From Enterococcus florum (GTDB lineage: Bacteria > Bacillota > Bacilli > Lactobacillales > Enterococcaceae), in NCBI RefSeq assembly GCF_004309355.1, contig NZ_BJCC01000013.1, positions 124,001 through 188,000 of the forward strand: DNA of 64,000 bases, given 5' to 3'. Of this stretch, positions 22,156 through 32,700 are shown piece by piece. Both the position numbers and the translations under genes were made by a program. Each line of letters opens with the position of its first letter. Position 1 is the first letter of the stretch. The notes below the pieces were generated by a model. It made no database searches and was not told the origin of the DNA. It saw only the letters and a program-made list of their open reading frames with translations.

Positions 22156-23109
22156 TCAATAGTTAAAAGAACCAACTTGGCCTACCTCTTCAAACCCGGC
22201 CATACGACCTTCCCCCACAAATGCCTGTCTGTCTTGTTCAAATAAACGAATTCTAATCGTCGTATTGGCATTTTCACGAATAATTCGGTTCATTTCACCT
22301 TGGCTTGGTGCCAATAAAGCGTGACCAGCCTGACAATCAGCTGCTATTTTCAGAGCTAGATTTTTTTGTTTAAGCGTCACTATTAATTGGCCATGTTCAC
22401 GGAGGATCGACTCGACTTTTCCGCCATGATACGTGGAAATTCGATATTCCTTACCATTGATCACCAGAACACAGATCAATCCTAAAAACTCAAAACCAAG
22501 AAAAGGAATATCCGCCAGTGAAAAGAAAAATTGAACGTCCTTTTGTCGAAACTCATTGGATTGTACCCAAATATAGGCCTTAGGGAAGGACGTTCCCCAA
22601 TCTTTTTCAATATAACCAGTTCCGCCGGAAAATTCGATCACTTGGTCATTCCAATTCAGAGTGCCTTGAAGAAAATGCCCCATACTCAAAATACCATGGT
22701 AGCACTCCATAAAGCTCAAGTAAGAAAAAGGCCCCATAATACTTGGTGAATACCTGCTGCGTTGAATTGGCGAAAACGGTCCGTACATGATTTGGCCGGA
22801 GATAAACAAATTTTCTTTCTCATCGTGAATATCCAATGAAACGCCTTTTTCGCTAAACACATTGTTTCCAATGCGTACATAAAAAGCATCCTCTTTGGCA
22901 AAAAAATCCTTCGCCTCAAAATGGATCACATGAGAATTCTCATCGTGGATGATTTGAATAAACGGATGCCTGCTACCATCCTTTTCAATCGATACTCCTG
23001 GAATAAATGCATACGTTTGTTGATCTACCTGATGCTTTAAATACCAGCCTTCAAAGAAGGAATGCTGCTTGGTTTCTCCGTGATAATAAAGGTCTGTGGT
23101 TATCGCCAT
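22156..23109 (-). CDS. Tocopherol cyclase-like (PF14249) protein
   Basis: The 317-residue product has the family signatures FFEGWYLKH near residue 20, FIPGVS, RYSPSIMGPFSYL, and GTGYIEKDWGTSFP. The fold is shared with plant tocopherol cyclase, but the bacterial members have no proven substrate, and a lipid-like ligand is only presumed. It is cytoplasmic (no signal peptide). The promoter TATAAT lies just upstream, and a palindrome GAAACNGTTTC (23128-23141, cre-like) falls between it and the start, hinting at carbon control. Confidence 0.8.
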   Translation of the reverse strand: MAITTDLYYHGETKQHSFFEGWYLKHQVDQQTYAFIPGVSIEKDGSRHPFIQIIHDENSHVIHFEAKDFFAKEDAFYVRIGNNVFSEKGVSLDIHDEKENLFISGQIMYGPFSPIQRSRYSPSIMGPFSYLSFMECYHGILSMGHFLQGTLNWNDQVIEFSGGTGYIEKDWGTSFPKAYIWVQSNEFRQKDVQFFFSLADIPFLGFEFLGLICVLVINGKEYRISTYHGGKVESILREHGQLIVTLKQKNLALKIAADCQAGHALLAPSQGEMNRIIRENANTTIRIRLFEQDRQAFVGEGRMAGFEEVGQVGSFNY

Positions 23110-23127
23110 TCTTCGATCATCCTTTCA

Positions 23128-23141
23128 TCGAAACGGTTTCA
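23128..23141 (-). promoter_or_regulatory. Possible cre site upstream of the tocopherol-cyclase-like gene
   Basis: On the minus strand TGAAACCGTTTCGA matches the CcpA cre consensus at all but one conserved position and is located downstream of a TATAAT box, where bound CcpA would block transcription. Confidence 0.4.
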
Positions 23142-23214
23142 TCTACATTCATTATACTGAACAGTTGAAAAAGCAGCTAAGAATAGGCCTTTGAACACAC
23201 GTATCGTTACAAAA

Positions 23215-23244
23215 AAAACATCCCTTCTTGTATAGGAATGTTTT
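23215..23244 (-). terminator. Terminator after the small membrane protein gene
   Basis: On the minus strand AAAACATTCC and GGGATGTTTT pair (10 bp, one G-T) and run into eight T. Confidence 0.8.
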
Positions 23245-23278
23245 TGACTATCATTTTGCTTTCTCATTACTACGCCTT

Positions 23279-23455
23279 TTAAACTCCTTGTTTATAATAG
23301 ATCACGCCTCGGTAAACATTTATACCTGCCAAAAGAACCCATATAGCCGCAAACAACACTTTGTACCAACCATCAAAACACAGTAAAATCCATAGAACCC
23401 CAATCAATTTAGCTGCGGCATACCAGAATTGTGCGTACCATTTTTTCTGATTCAT
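23279..23455 (-). CDS. Small membrane protein, 58 residues, unknown function
   Basis: The ORF starts MNQKKWYAQFWYAAAKLIG and ends VYRGVIYYKQGV. Two hydrophobic helices (about residues 9-27 and 31-48) are separated by a short turn (FDGWYK). A GAGGAG ribosome site lies 8 bp before the ATG, and a good terminator follows the stop, so it is very likely a real gene despite its size. No family is recognised; similar two-helix small proteins are common in Enterococcus and are often called hypothetical. Confidence 0.7.
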   Translation of the reverse strand: MNQKKWYAQFWYAAAKLIGVLWILLCFDGWYKVLFAAIWVLLAGINVYRGVIYYKQGV

Positions 23456-23539
23456 TTTCCCAGCTCCTCTTTTTCTGAAACCCTATCATGAACAACTCAG
23501 GTGACCTTTCAAGCCGCTTCCGCTTGTTTCTAATTCTTA

Positions 23540-23815
23540 TTATGAGGGAATAAAGTTTGAATAGGAAATGATTTTATCATCTAAAAAGTAAAAAGTTTGG
23601 ATTATTCTCAAACTTTCGTGATTGGGGATAGATTGGTTCTCTGCTTGCGCAATTTTTTAAATCCCACTTCGCAGAGACCACAAAAAAGGCTGTTACAAAA
23701 GCCTTGGCTCCGAGAAACAGGCTGGATAATCCGAAAATGGCTTCTCCTATTTTTGCGAATATTCGGCAGATTTCCGAAAAAACTGCTTTAGTCACACCGA
23801 TCAGGCGGTTTTTAA
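23540..23815. repeat. Possible interspersed non-coding repeat
   Basis: No gene with a ribosome site is present. A minus-strand frame (23577-23795) reads GEAIFGLSSLFLGAKAFVT. From memory this text recurs next to many enterococcal genes, which suggests a dispersed intergenic repeat unit rather than a protein. The block ends exactly at the queA terminator. Confidence 0.35.
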
Positions 23816-23842
23816 AGAGGCGATGACATTGTCACAGCCTCT
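23816..23842 (-). terminator. Terminator of queA
   Basis: AGAGGC (23816-23821) pairs with GCCTCT (23837-23842), with an inner TGACA/TGTCA pairing. On the minus strand TTTAAAAA follows. It lies 10 bp past the queA stop. Confidence 0.75.
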
Positions 23843-23852
23843 AAAAATCGTT

Positions 23853-24884
23853 CTACTTCACAAACATCGCATCCCCAAAGCTAAAGAAGCGATACCGTTC
23901 TTCAATCGCATGATGATAAGCCGCCAAGGTTTGTTCTCTGCCAGCAAAGGCACTGACCAGCATCACCAGCGTAGATTTTGGCAGGTGGAAATTGGTGGAA
24001 AAGGCTTGAACAACTTTGAATTCATAGCCTGGCGTGATGAAAATATCCGTCCAGCCGCTGTCTGCTTTGATCGCTCCATCAAATTTGGACCCGATCGTTT
24101 CCAATGTCCGGATCGAAGTAGTTCCAACAGCGATGATCTTTCCGCCATTTGCTCGAACGTCATTCAACTGAGCTGCAGCCTCTTCAGAAAGTCGGTAGAA
24201 CTCGCTGTGCATGTGATGCTCCGAAATATTGTCCACACTGACTGGACGAAACGTGCCTAGTCCAACGTGCAGGGTCAAATACACTAATTTGACTCCCTTC
24301 GCTTCGATAGCCTGCAGCAATTCCGGGGTAAAGTGCAAGCCGGCTGTTGGCGCTGCTGCTGAGCCGTTTTCTTTGGCATACACTGTTTGATAGCGGTCAG
24401 GATCTTCCAAACGTTCTTTGATATACGGCGGCAAAGGCATTTCTCCTAAAGATTCGAGGTTCTCCAAAAAAATTCCTTCATATTGAAAAGTGATGATTCG
24501 GCCGCCGTGTTCCAACTCTTCTTTGACCTCGGCTTTCAATCGGCCATCTCCAAACACGATTTCGGTACCGACTTTTGCACGCTTGGCAGGTTTGATCAAG
24601 GTTTCCCATTCATCATCGTGGGTATTGTTCAACAGCAATACTTCTAAGTGTCCGCCGGTATCCGGCTTCACACCATAGAGCCGAGCGGGCAAAACACGGG
24701 TATCGTTCATGACCAATGCATCCCCGGCAGTTAATTCATCTATGATTTCATTAAAGTGTTTGTCTTCGATCTCACCAGACTTACGATCCAGTACCAGTAA
24801 TCGTGAGCTGTCTCGTTGGGCCAATGGGGTTTGAGCAATCAGCTCTTCGGGTAATTCAAAATCAAAATCTTCTGTCGTTAACAT
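23853..24884 (-). CDS. queA: S-adenosylmethionine:tRNA ribosyltransferase-isomerase
   Basis: QueA transfers and rearranges the ribosyl part of SAM onto preQ1-modified tRNA, giving epoxyqueuosine, the step after Tgt. The 343-residue sequence shows the expected family text: [22 protein letters not shown] at the start, then [28 protein letters not shown] and [11 protein letters not shown]. It is a single gene with its own terminator. tgt lies 20 kb away on the same strand. Confidence 0.96.
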   Translation of the reverse strand: MLTTEDFDFELPEELIAQTPLAQRDSSRLLVLDRKSGEIEDKHFNEIIDELTAGDALVMNDTRVLPARLYGVKPDTGGHLEVLLLNNTHDDEWETLIKPAKRAKVGTEIVFGDGRLKAEVKEELEHGGRIITFQYEGIFLENLESLGEMPLPPYIKERLEDPDRYQTVYAKENGSAAAPTAGLHFTPELLQAIEAKGVKLVYLTLHVGLGTFRPVSVDNISEHHMHSEFYRLSEEAAAQLNDVRANGGKIIAVGTTSIRTLETIGSKFDGAIKADSGWTDIFITPGYEFKVVQAFSTNFHLPKSTLVMLVSAFAGREQTLAAYHHAIEERYRFFSFGDAMFVK

Positions 24885-24978
24885 AAGCTCTCCTTATTTC
24901 TACGGTTATCTTCTTAATCCGGTTCACATTTCCTCGGCTATTCTAACACGTGGCTCTCAGAATGGAAAGCAACTCTTT

Positions 24979-25006
24979 TTGTTTCTGCCAGGACTTGTAC
25001 TATACT
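24979..25006 (+). promoter_or_regulatory. Promoter of the VOC dioxygenase gene
   Basis: TTGTTT (24979-24984) and TATACT (25001-25006) are separated by 16 bp, about 40 bp before the start codon. Confidence 0.6.
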
Positions 25007-25044
25007 TACTAAAAATAAGAACATTCATTGAAGAAAGGAGTCTT

Positions 25045-25935
25045 ATGATGAAAAATTTCCACCATGTTTCCCTTTTAACCCGACATAAAGAAGAAAATTT
25101 AGCTTTTTATACTGACTTGCTGGGATTGCGTTTTGTGAAGAATACGATCAATCAAGAAAATCATCGCATGCTTCATTATTACTATGGCGATTATCAAGGC
25201 TCGCCAGGTTCGGTCATCACTTTTTTCGTCGTCCCAAAATTAGGCAACCGCTATGACAACGATCATTATCTGTCCACGATTGGCTGGAATCTGCCTCAAG
25301 GGAGTTTGGATTTCTGGGTCTCCCGTTTGAAACAAAGCGGGATCGTTGCAGATAGACAAGACAATACGCTGACGTTTCCCGACCCTGATGGCGTGGCCTT
25401 GGTTTTCGTAGAGACCGATCTAGAGCCTATCCAAGAGGAATTCTCTGTAGAAAGCAACATTCCTGCAGACAAACAATTATTGGGATTGCGTTCGATCGAT
25501 TTTCACGTGGCTCAGCCCCAGAAGACCATTGACTTTTTTCATCAATTTCTTGATTGGCCGACTGTTGATGATACTCTCACGTTGAATGAACAGGCGTACG
25601 TTCGCATTTTGCCTTCGAACTCTACGAGACCAACTCACATGGGCAGAGGCAGTATCGATCACGTGGCTTTTGCGGTGAAAGATGAAGAAGCGCTCCATCA
25701 GCTTCATCAAAAGGCGTTAAACGAACAGTGGCAGGTCGAGCAGCTGGTTTCCCGCGGGTATTTCAAGAGTCTATATCTTCGTGAACCCGGTGGCAATCGA
25801 GTGGAATTTGCGACACTAGGACCTGGTTTTACAATCGACGAGGACATAGATCATTTAGGCGAGACATTGGCACTGCCGCCTTTTCTTGCGAAGCAACGAA
25901 AAGAGATCGAAGCGCACCTTTATCCAGAAAAATAA
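25045..25935 (+). CDS. Ring-cleaving dioxygenase-like VOC protein
   Basis: The 296-residue product has two vicinal-oxygen-chelate domains. Likely metal ligands are the histidine of FHHVSLLTR at the N-terminus, the histidine of IDHVAFAV in the second domain, and the glutamate of GNRVEFAT. Relatives such as MhqO/MhqA-type proteins protect against quinones and electrophiles. The start is taken at ATG 25045 (or 25048) behind AAAGGAG; the frame extends 22 codons upstream without support. Monocistronic. Confidence 0.82.
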   Translation: MMKNFHHVSLLTRHKEENLAFYTDLLGLRFVKNTINQENHRMLHYYYGDYQGSPGSVITFFVVPKLGNRYDNDHYLSTIGWNLPQGSLDFWVSRLKQSGIVADRQDNTLTFPDPDGVALVFVETDLEPIQEEFSVESNIPADKQLLGLRSIDFHVAQPQKTIDFFHQFLDWPTVDDTLTLNEQAYVRILPSNSTRPTHMGRGSIDHVAFAVKDEEALHQLHQKALNEQWQVEQLVSRGYFKSLYLREPGGNRVEFATLGPGFTIDEDIDHLGETLALPPFLAKQRKEIEAHLYPEK

Positions 25936-25946
25936 TCAAATTTCTT

Positions 25947-25980
25947 CAATCCCTCAAAATTATTTGAGGGATTGTTTTTT
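25947..25980 (+). terminator. Terminator of the VOC gene
   Basis: CAATCCCTCAAA (25947-25958), loop ATTA, TTTGAGGGATTG (25963-25974), then six T. The 12-bp stem is perfect. Confidence 0.95.
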
Positions 25981-26136
25981 ATCTTTTATTGCAAATTTCC
26001 TCTTAGCTTTTTCATTTTATAGGTTTTCTTCTCATTCAAAAAACATATTGATTACTAATTATAGTTATTTTAAAACCCATTTGATCCGACTAAAAATTTG
26101 ATTCTACGCAATTTTTGAAGCATACCATTTGCATTT

Positions 26137-26155
26137 ATGCTATTATTTATAGCAT
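26137..26155 (+). promoter_or_regulatory. Dyad operator in the opuC promoter region
   Basis: ATGCTAT (26137-26143) and ATAGCAT (26149-26155) form a perfect inverted repeat with a 5-bp spacer. TTGCAT (26130-26135) and CATACT (26154-26159) could be -35 and -10 boxes 18 bp apart, so a bound regulator would occlude the promoter. The regulator is not encoded nearby. Confidence 0.5.
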
Positions 26156-26202
26156 ACTATTATTATAAGAAAACCATTGAAAGGATTTAAGGGTGGAAAA
26201 AT

Positions 26203-27381
26203 ATGATCGAATTTGAAAATGTGTCAAAGATATATCCAGGCAATAAAGTAGCGATCGAAGACGTAAATCTCTCTTTCAACAAGGGGGAATTTATTTGTCT
26301 GATCGGTACCAGCGGAAGCGGAAAAACAACGACGATGCGAATGATCAATCGAATGATCGATCCTAGTGCAGGTGTCATTAAAATCGACGGAGAAGATATT
26401 CAAAAGAAAAATCCTGTTGAGCTGCGCCGTCAGATCGGTTATGTCATTCAGAACATTGGATTGATGCCGCATATGACGATTCGGGAAAACATCACACTTG
26501 TCCAAAAGCTGTTAAAAGTCGATCAAGAAAAGCGAGATAAAACAGCGGAACGAATGATCGACCTTGTCGAGCTGCCTCGCGATATGCTGGATCGCTATCC
26601 CCATGAGCTGTCTGGCGGACAACAACAACGGATCGGTGTAGTACGTGCCTTGGCAGCAGATCAAGACATTATCCTGATGGACGAGCCCTTTGGCGCTTTG
26701 GACCCGATTACCCGTGACTCGCTACAGGATCTTGTCAAGGATCTGCAAGAACGCTTAGGTAAAACCATCGTTTTCGTTACCCATGACATGGATGAAGCAC
26801 TTAAACTTTCCAATCGAATCGCCGTGATGGACAGCGGCAAAGTCATTCAATTTGATACCCCAGAAAATATTCTTCACAACCCGGCAAATGAATTCGTTGA
26901 AGAACTGATCGGCGAAGATCGTCTGCTGCAGGCCAAATCAGATGTAACCACCGTTGGCGAAATTATGATGAACACAGCCGTTTCGATCACTCCTGAAAAA
27001 GGACTGCAAACCGCCGTTCATCTCATGAGAGAAAAGCGTGTCGATACGCTGCTGGTCGTTGACGAAAGCAACACCTTAAAAGGCTTTGTAGATGTAGAAA
27101 CCATTGAACGTGAACGCCGGCGCGGCACAGCGACCAGTGTCGGTGATATCTTCAATAAAAATGTATTTTATGTAAAAGAATCTGCTCTGCTGCGAGACAG
27201 TCTGCAAAAGATCTTGAAGCGCGGTGTGAAATATGTACCAGTCGTTGATGACAAAAAGCATTTAGTCGGCATTTTGACTCGGGTCTCTCTAGTGGACATC
27301 ATCTATGATGTGCTGTGGGGAGAAGAGGACAATATCATCAATGCTGCTGGAAATGTTACGGCTGCTAGTGAGGAGGCGTAA
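26203..27381 (+). CDS. opuCA: Osmoprotectant ABC transporter, ATP-binding subunit with CBS domains
   Basis: This 392-residue ATPase energises uptake of glycine betaine, carnitine or choline-type solutes. Walker A is [13 protein letters not shown] (near residue 34), the signature is [15 protein letters not shown], and Walker B is [14 protein letters not shown]. The C-terminal 130 residues hold two CBS modules ([19 protein letters not shown] and [15 protein letters not shown]), which in OpuA-type systems sense ionic strength. It is first in the operon, 2 bp before the permease gene. Confidence 0.92.
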   Translation: MIEFENVSKIYPGNKVAIEDVNLSFNKGEFICLIGTSGSGKTTTMRMINRMIDPSAGVIKIDGEDIQKKNPVELRRQIGYVIQNIGLMPHMTIRENITLVQKLLKVDQEKRDKTAERMIDLVELPRDMLDRYPHELSGGQQQRIGVVRALAADQDIILMDEPFGALDPITRDSLQDLVKDLQERLGKTIVFVTHDMDEALKLSNRIAVMDSGKVIQFDTPENILHNPANEFVEELIGEDRLLQAKSDVTTVGEIMMNTAVSITPEKGLQTAVHLMREKRVDTLLVVDESNTLKGFVDVETIERERRRGTATSVGDIFNKNVFYVKESALLRDSLQKILKRGVKYVPVVDDKKHLVGILTRVSLVDIIYDVLWGEEDNIINAAGNVTAASEEA

Positions 27382-27383
27382 CC

Positions 27384-28019
27384 ATGCAACAATTTATTAA
27401 TGAATATGGAGGACAGATCCTGACAAAAAGCGCCGAGCATCTCTATATCTCCGCTTTTGCACTTGCTCTGGGGATTCTCGTGGCTGTGCCACTAGGCATC
27501 CTGCTGACCCGTCTGCCGAAAGTCGCCAATGTCGTGATCGGTGTAGCCAGTGTGCTGCAGACCGTTCCTTCATTAGCTTTGCTGGCCTTGATGATTCCCT
27601 TCTTTGGTGTTGGCAAGCTGCCGGCGATCATTGCGTTATTTATCTACTCCTTGCTGCCGATTTTGCGAAACACTTATATCGGAATGAAGGGTGTTGATCG
27701 GAATTATCGTGATGTAGCCAAAGGTATGGGCATGACCAATCTGCAATCGATCATTAGTGTTGAACTGCCGATCGCCATCCCTACGATCATGGCTGGAATT
27801 CGTTTAGGCGCTGTCTATGTCATAGCATGGGCCACTCTGGCTTCCTACATTGGAGCAGGCGGTCTGGGCGATTTAATCTTCAGCGGACTGAACAATTTCC
27901 AACCGCCATTGATCTTTGCAGGAACGATTCCGGTAATCCTGATTGCTTTGTTGTCTGACTTCTTGTTAGGCATATTAGAAAATAGAATGACGCCAAACGC
28001 GTTGCGAAAGGAGGAGTAA
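27384..28019 (+). CDS. opuCB: Osmoprotectant ABC transporter permease
   Basis: The 211-residue inner-membrane subunit has about five or six helices and the ABC permease loop [20 protein letters not shown] that contacts the ATPase. It is a paralogue of the last gene in the operon, and the two presumably form a heterodimeric channel. The gene sits between the ATPase and the substrate-binding lipoprotein with gaps of only a few bases. Confidence 0.92.
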   Translation: MQQFINEYGGQILTKSAEHLYISAFALALGILVAVPLGILLTRLPKVANVVIGVASVLQTVPSLALLALMIPFFGVGKLPAIIALFIYSLLPILRNTYIGMKGVDRNYRDVAKGMGMTNLQSIISVELPIAIPTIMAGIRLGAVYVIAWATLASYIGAGGLGDLIFSGLNNFQPPLIFAGTIPVILIALLSDFLLGILENRMTPNALRKEE

Positions 28020-28022
28020 TCC

Positions 28023-28940
28023 ATGAAAAAAGTAAAATACTTAGTGGTTCTCGGATTGTCTCTTCTTTTTCTAAGCAGCTGTTCCTTCCCCGGTCTTTCT
28101 TCAAATGACGGCGAAGACACCGTCGGGATAACCGGTGGCGTGACCTCTGAAGCACAGATTTTAGGAAGCCTCGTAGCTGGAATGGTGGAGCATTATACTG
28201 ATTTAGATACTACCGTGATCAACAACTTGGCTACCACGACCATCAATCACCAGGCGATGATGAACAACGACGCCTCGATCTCAGCTGCTCGTTATACGGG
28301 TACCGATGTTACGACGACGCTAGGTTTGCCAGCGGAAAAGGACCCTAAAAAGGCCTTTGATATCGTCAGTACCGAATTCGAGAAGCGGTACCAGCAAACG
28401 TGGTTCCCTTCTTACGGCTTCGATAATACCTATGTTTTTCTCGTCCGTAAAGACACAGCGGAACAATACAATTTGAAAAAGGTCAGCGATCTGCAAAATG
28501 TAGCCGGAGAGCTGACGGCCGGTGTAGATACTGCCTGGATCACTCGTGAAGGCGATGGCTATGACGGCTTCAAGGAAACATACGGCTTTGAATTTTCATC
28601 GATTCTGCCGATGCAGATCGGATTGGTCTACGATGCGGTCGATGCCGGACGAATGGATATCGTGCTGGGTTATTCAACGGATGGACGGATCGCCAGCTAT
28701 GACTTGGTAATGCTGGAGGATGATTTGAGTTTCTTCCCGCCTTACGATGCAGCCCCAGTCGCAACTGACGAGATATTAAGAAAAAATCCAAAGCTTCGAG
28801 AAGCCTTGAACAAATTAGCTGGAACTATCGATACCGAGCAAATGCAAAAATTAAACTTTCGAGCGGACAACGATTTGATGGAGCCAGCAATGGTCGCCAA
28901 AGAATTCTTGGACGAGCATCGATACTTTGAAGGGAAGTGA
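28023..28940 (+). CDS. opuCC: Osmoprotectant ABC transporter substrate-binding lipoprotein
   Basis: The 305-residue extracytoplasmic binding protein starts with a lipoprotein signal (LFLSSCSFPG, acylated Cys near residue 20). The mature OpuAC/ProX-like domain includes ARYTGTDVTTTLG and LVYDAVDAGRMDIVLGYSTDGRI, typical of quaternary-amine binders. It would capture betaine or carnitine outside the membrane and pass it to the two permeases. Which solute it prefers is not evident. Confidence 0.92.
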   Translation: MKKVKYLVVLGLSLLFLSSCSFPGLSSNDGEDTVGITGGVTSEAQILGSLVAGMVEHYTDLDTTVINNLATTTINHQAMMNNDASISAARYTGTDVTTTLGLPAEKDPKKAFDIVSTEFEKRYQQTWFPSYGFDNTYVFLVRKDTAEQYNLKKVSDLQNVAGELTAGVDTAWITREGDGYDGFKETYGFEFSSILPMQIGLVYDAVDAGRMDIVLGYSTDGRIASYDLVMLEDDLSFFPPYDAAPVATDEILRKNPKLREALNKLAGTIDTEQMQKLNFRADNDLMEPAMVAKEFLDEHRYFEGK

Positions 28941-28945
28941 GCGGC

Positions 28946-29608
28946 ATGGAGAATATGAACACCTTTCAACAATTCATTGAATATTTTCAGGTCAATGGCA
29001 GCTATGTCTTTACCCAATTCTTTCGCCACTTCTTGATCTCGATCTATGGCGTGATTTTTGCGGCAATCGTGGGGATTCCGATCGGGATCTTCATCTCGAA
29101 ACATTACAAGTTAGCCAATTGGGTGATTCGAATTGCCAATATCATTCAAACGATTCCCTCGCTGGCGATGATCTCTATTTTGATGCTTGGCTTGGGCCTA
29201 GGCGTCAACGTAGTCATCCTGACGGTCTTCTTGTACTCTTTGCTGCCGATCATCAAAAATACGTACACCGGCATGAGACAAGTCGACAGCAACGCCTTAG
29301 ACGTCGGCAAAGGGATGGGCATGACTTCCCTGCAGCGTTTGTATATGATTGAGTTGCCCCTATCCGTTTCTGTTATCATGGCCGGAATCCGAAATGCCTT
29401 AGTGGTCGCTATCGGGATTACTGCTATCGGAGCCTTCGTAGGAGCCGGCGGATTAGGCGACATCATCATTCGAGGGACTAATGCCACTAACGGCACTTCG
29501 ATTATTTTAGCCGGTGCGTTGCCAACAGCTTTAATGGCGATCATTACCGACTGGCTACTAGGGATCGTTGAACGCAGGCTGGACCCCGCAACGAAGACAA
29601 GCAAATAA
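28946..29608 (+). CDS. opuCD: Osmoprotectant ABC transporter permease, second subunit
   Basis: This is a 220-residue permease homologous to the subunit at 27384-28019, with the same EAA-type loop (RQVDSNALDVGKGMGMTSLQ). The ATG at 28946 is chosen; an in-frame GTG at 28937 overlaps the previous stop codon and sits too close to AAGGGAAG. It is the last gene of the opuC-like operon and is followed by a strong terminator shared with the convergent RCC1 gene. Confidence 0.9.
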   Translation: MENMNTFQQFIEYFQVNGSYVFTQFFRHFLISIYGVIFAAIVGIPIGIFISKHYKLANWVIRIANIIQTIPSLAMISILMLGLGLGVNVVILTVFLYSLLPIIKNTYTGMRQVDSNALDVGKGMGMTSLQRLYMIELPLSVSVIMAGIRNALVVAIGITAIGAFVGAGGLGDIIIRGTNATNGTSIILAGALPTALMAIITDWLLGIVERRLDPATKTSK

Positions 29609-29615
29609 AATAGAA

Positions 29616-29655
29616 AAAACGAGTGGATTCCAGAAATACAGAATCCACTCGTTTT
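29616..29655. terminator. Bidirectional terminator between opuCD and the RCC1 gene
   Basis: A 15-bp perfect stem (29616-29630 with 29641-29655, core GAGTGGATTC) carries A/T runs at both sides, so it can end transcripts of both converging operons. Confidence 0.92.
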
Positions 29656-29714
29656 TATGTGTTTACTACCTATTCTGAAACAATGAGCTCGTTTTAGAAC
29701 ATATCGCAACTACC

Positions 29715-32700
29715 CTAAGGAACTTTGATCTTCCCAAAATCATTGGTCTTCTGATCCCACGCATAGTCATTGATTGTCGTATCCGGCTCTAAATAAATCG
29801 TTAGCCAATACTCTTCTGTACCATCACAGTCCAAATGAATATTTTTGGAATTGTTCAAATTAGTAATGTCTTGACCACTCTCCGCCTCACTTAGCACGAA
29901 GCCAATGTATTCATAATACTGTGGTGTGATCCAATTCACCTTAATTCCTTTGTATCCTTTTTCCAAGGAAACAGTATATTCATTGTATGGAACTGTTTTA
30001 TTGATATCTCCACTGTGCGTAGTGATATTTTTTCTGGTAACCATTTGATCATAGCTAGGCAATTTCACATTATCCAATGACATAAACCCGTTACTTGGTT
30101 TCTTAACCGATGAGTTCGGATTTTGGATGACTTGGCGAACATGCAGCTGTATTGAAGTAAATGCTTTATAGATCACATTTACTGTAATTTCTGCTGTGCT
30201 TGCTGGGACCTTAAAGGTTAGGTCGCCATTTGTTCCAATGTCTGTTGCGCCAGTTACATTGATTGGAAACGTTGTTGCTGGTGTTCCATTGGTCTGCTTG
30301 TACTGATCAGGCGTGTACTCCACTGAATCAACCAGTAAATCTGGCGGAATTCGTTTGTAGGAGACATCCCGCAGCACGTCTTCTGAAGCCATCTTGAATG
30401 GATCAAGCTTTTCGCCTTCATCATCTACGCCTAAATAATGTACCTTGGCATACGCTTCGTCCTTTTTCTGATAGTGGAAGGAATGAGTATAATTTTCGCA
30501 AACCGCTAGCTCGCCTTCATCTGCTTCCAAATTGTCGTTGTTTGTTGCATCGGCTACACCATTTAGCTCATACGTCTTTTCTGCTGCCTGAGGTGTATAA
30601 AATTCCCAAGCTGCTTTGTATTTCGGCAGCCATTCATCCTCGACCCATTCTTCGATCCAGGTATTGATCCAAGCCACGATTCGATCCTCGATCGCCTGTG
30701 TCCAGGTATTGCCTGAGTCTTCAAAGTCTTTTTTGGTTTTCGCGACCAGATCTTGTCGATGCTTCGTTACCAGTTCGTCCTTCACGTCCGTTGTATCAAA
30801 GATAGCTGACCATTCCGCATCACTCAACTTCGCTACCTTCGCTTTGTCGTAGCCAAACGTTGGTGGTGCCGTTGGTGTCCCGATTATTTTTCCATTCTTG
30901 TCTAATGGGAACCCGACTAGCTTAGCGATGCCATCGTTGGTTACTTTTGTTACGTTTTTATCAGTAGCTTTGTATAAGATATTGCTCGTTTTATCATGTT
31001 CTACACCTTGATGTTTGATTGTTGCATCTGTGTAGAAGTTGTCGAAAACTTTTCGTTGGATATTGACAGGTTCTGCTTGATAATAGTCTGTCTTTACAAG
31101 TACCCAAACGATGCAATTATCTTCAATTGTAATACTTTCATCGGTCAATTTGACTTCTGGCTGACCTATTCCTTGTTTGATACCTTTCCAACCATTTTCT
31201 TCTGCTAAATCGAACGCAGTATAACCTAAAGTTGATGCGGCAGTATATGCGGCATTAAACTCATCCTCAGTCGGACTTACGATTGCCGAATTAGGGTCAT
31301 CGCTGTCATACGGCATGACCACATATCTTGCATCCTTTAATTCCGGTTCGATAGTTAGATTCAACTGTGGGCTGTGGTAAGCACTGCCTAGACCAACTTC
31401 GATCTTCACATTTTCAGAAGCGTTTTGTGATTTGTAATGTTTTTCCATAGGTGCACTTATCTTTATATCACCTGGTGTAGCTCGAGGCGCTCCACGCATG
31501 AACATCAATTCATAACAATAAGAATCGTATAAGCCATTCACAGTCGGATTACCATTTGATTCATGGTCATATGCCGCTACATAATCCCAGCCCCATGCGA
31601 TATTTCCAGATCCATTGAATGTCTGTTTGTAGATATTCCCTGCTGAATCTAAAATAGTTGCAGTAGATTCGTATAACGACAATTGGTCCACAAAAGGAAC
31701 TTCTGTTACCGCATGTTGTTTCCCAGTAAAATCATTCGGCTCTCCACCAGTAGACAGTTCGATCCAACTTCGTTCGCTTTCCTTAATCGCTGGCACACTT
31801 GTTTTTTCAGTAACTCCTGCAGGTAAATCTGTAGTAGTTCGATTGTCCACGAACCAGTCTCCAGTGTAGTTATCTGAAGCGATATAGTAATTTCCGCTAA
31901 TTGCATTCGCTAAATTCTTACTACGATGAACGACATAAACTAATTTATTTCCCTCTTCATCTATAAGATAGACTCTGCTATGAGCCGCTCTTTTTCCAGC
32001 TGCATTATTAGTGGTTACTGTTCCAATGGTTCCAACTGTCTGATAATACTTTTTGTCATAGATCGTTGGATGCTTTCCATCTAATTCAGACCAGTTACCA
32101 TAATTTCGATAGTTATCAAGCGTTATAGAAGTTCTAGCATTTAATGAACTGTTCAGCACATCTGTAAACACAGGTGATTTTACGCCTGGCTTCTCAGCTG
32201 CTCCCCACAAAGCGCTTTCCGTATCACCATCACCCATCGTTCTTGGAAGCTGAGTGAATTTACTTAAATACTGATTAAGTTTTCCTCTTGAAGGTTGTGT
32301 AAAATCATAAGGTGAAGCTGCCGAAGCCGTTCCAAACAATTGTCCATCTGTTAAAAAATTATAGTGGACATTGTAACCAAAAACCCAAATTCGTCCGTGA
32401 TGGTCTACTGCAGAACCACCATATCTTGAGGCTTGAACTTGTGTCATAGTTGGAACATATGATACAAGATTTGTGTCAATTTCTGTCAACTCAGGTGAGT
32501 TTACGGTGGTATGATAACTTCCTAACTTTCCTGCAATACTTCCCCAACGGTAAATTTCATTTTCTGAAGTGAGTACCAAATTAGTATAGTAATCAACATC
32601 TATATCTAGAATTTCTTTACCTTCAAAGAATGGTATTTTTGTTGGAGTTAATGTGTCCGGTGCCCCTGCACCTCTCCCAAGCACCCCGTAAGTTGACATC

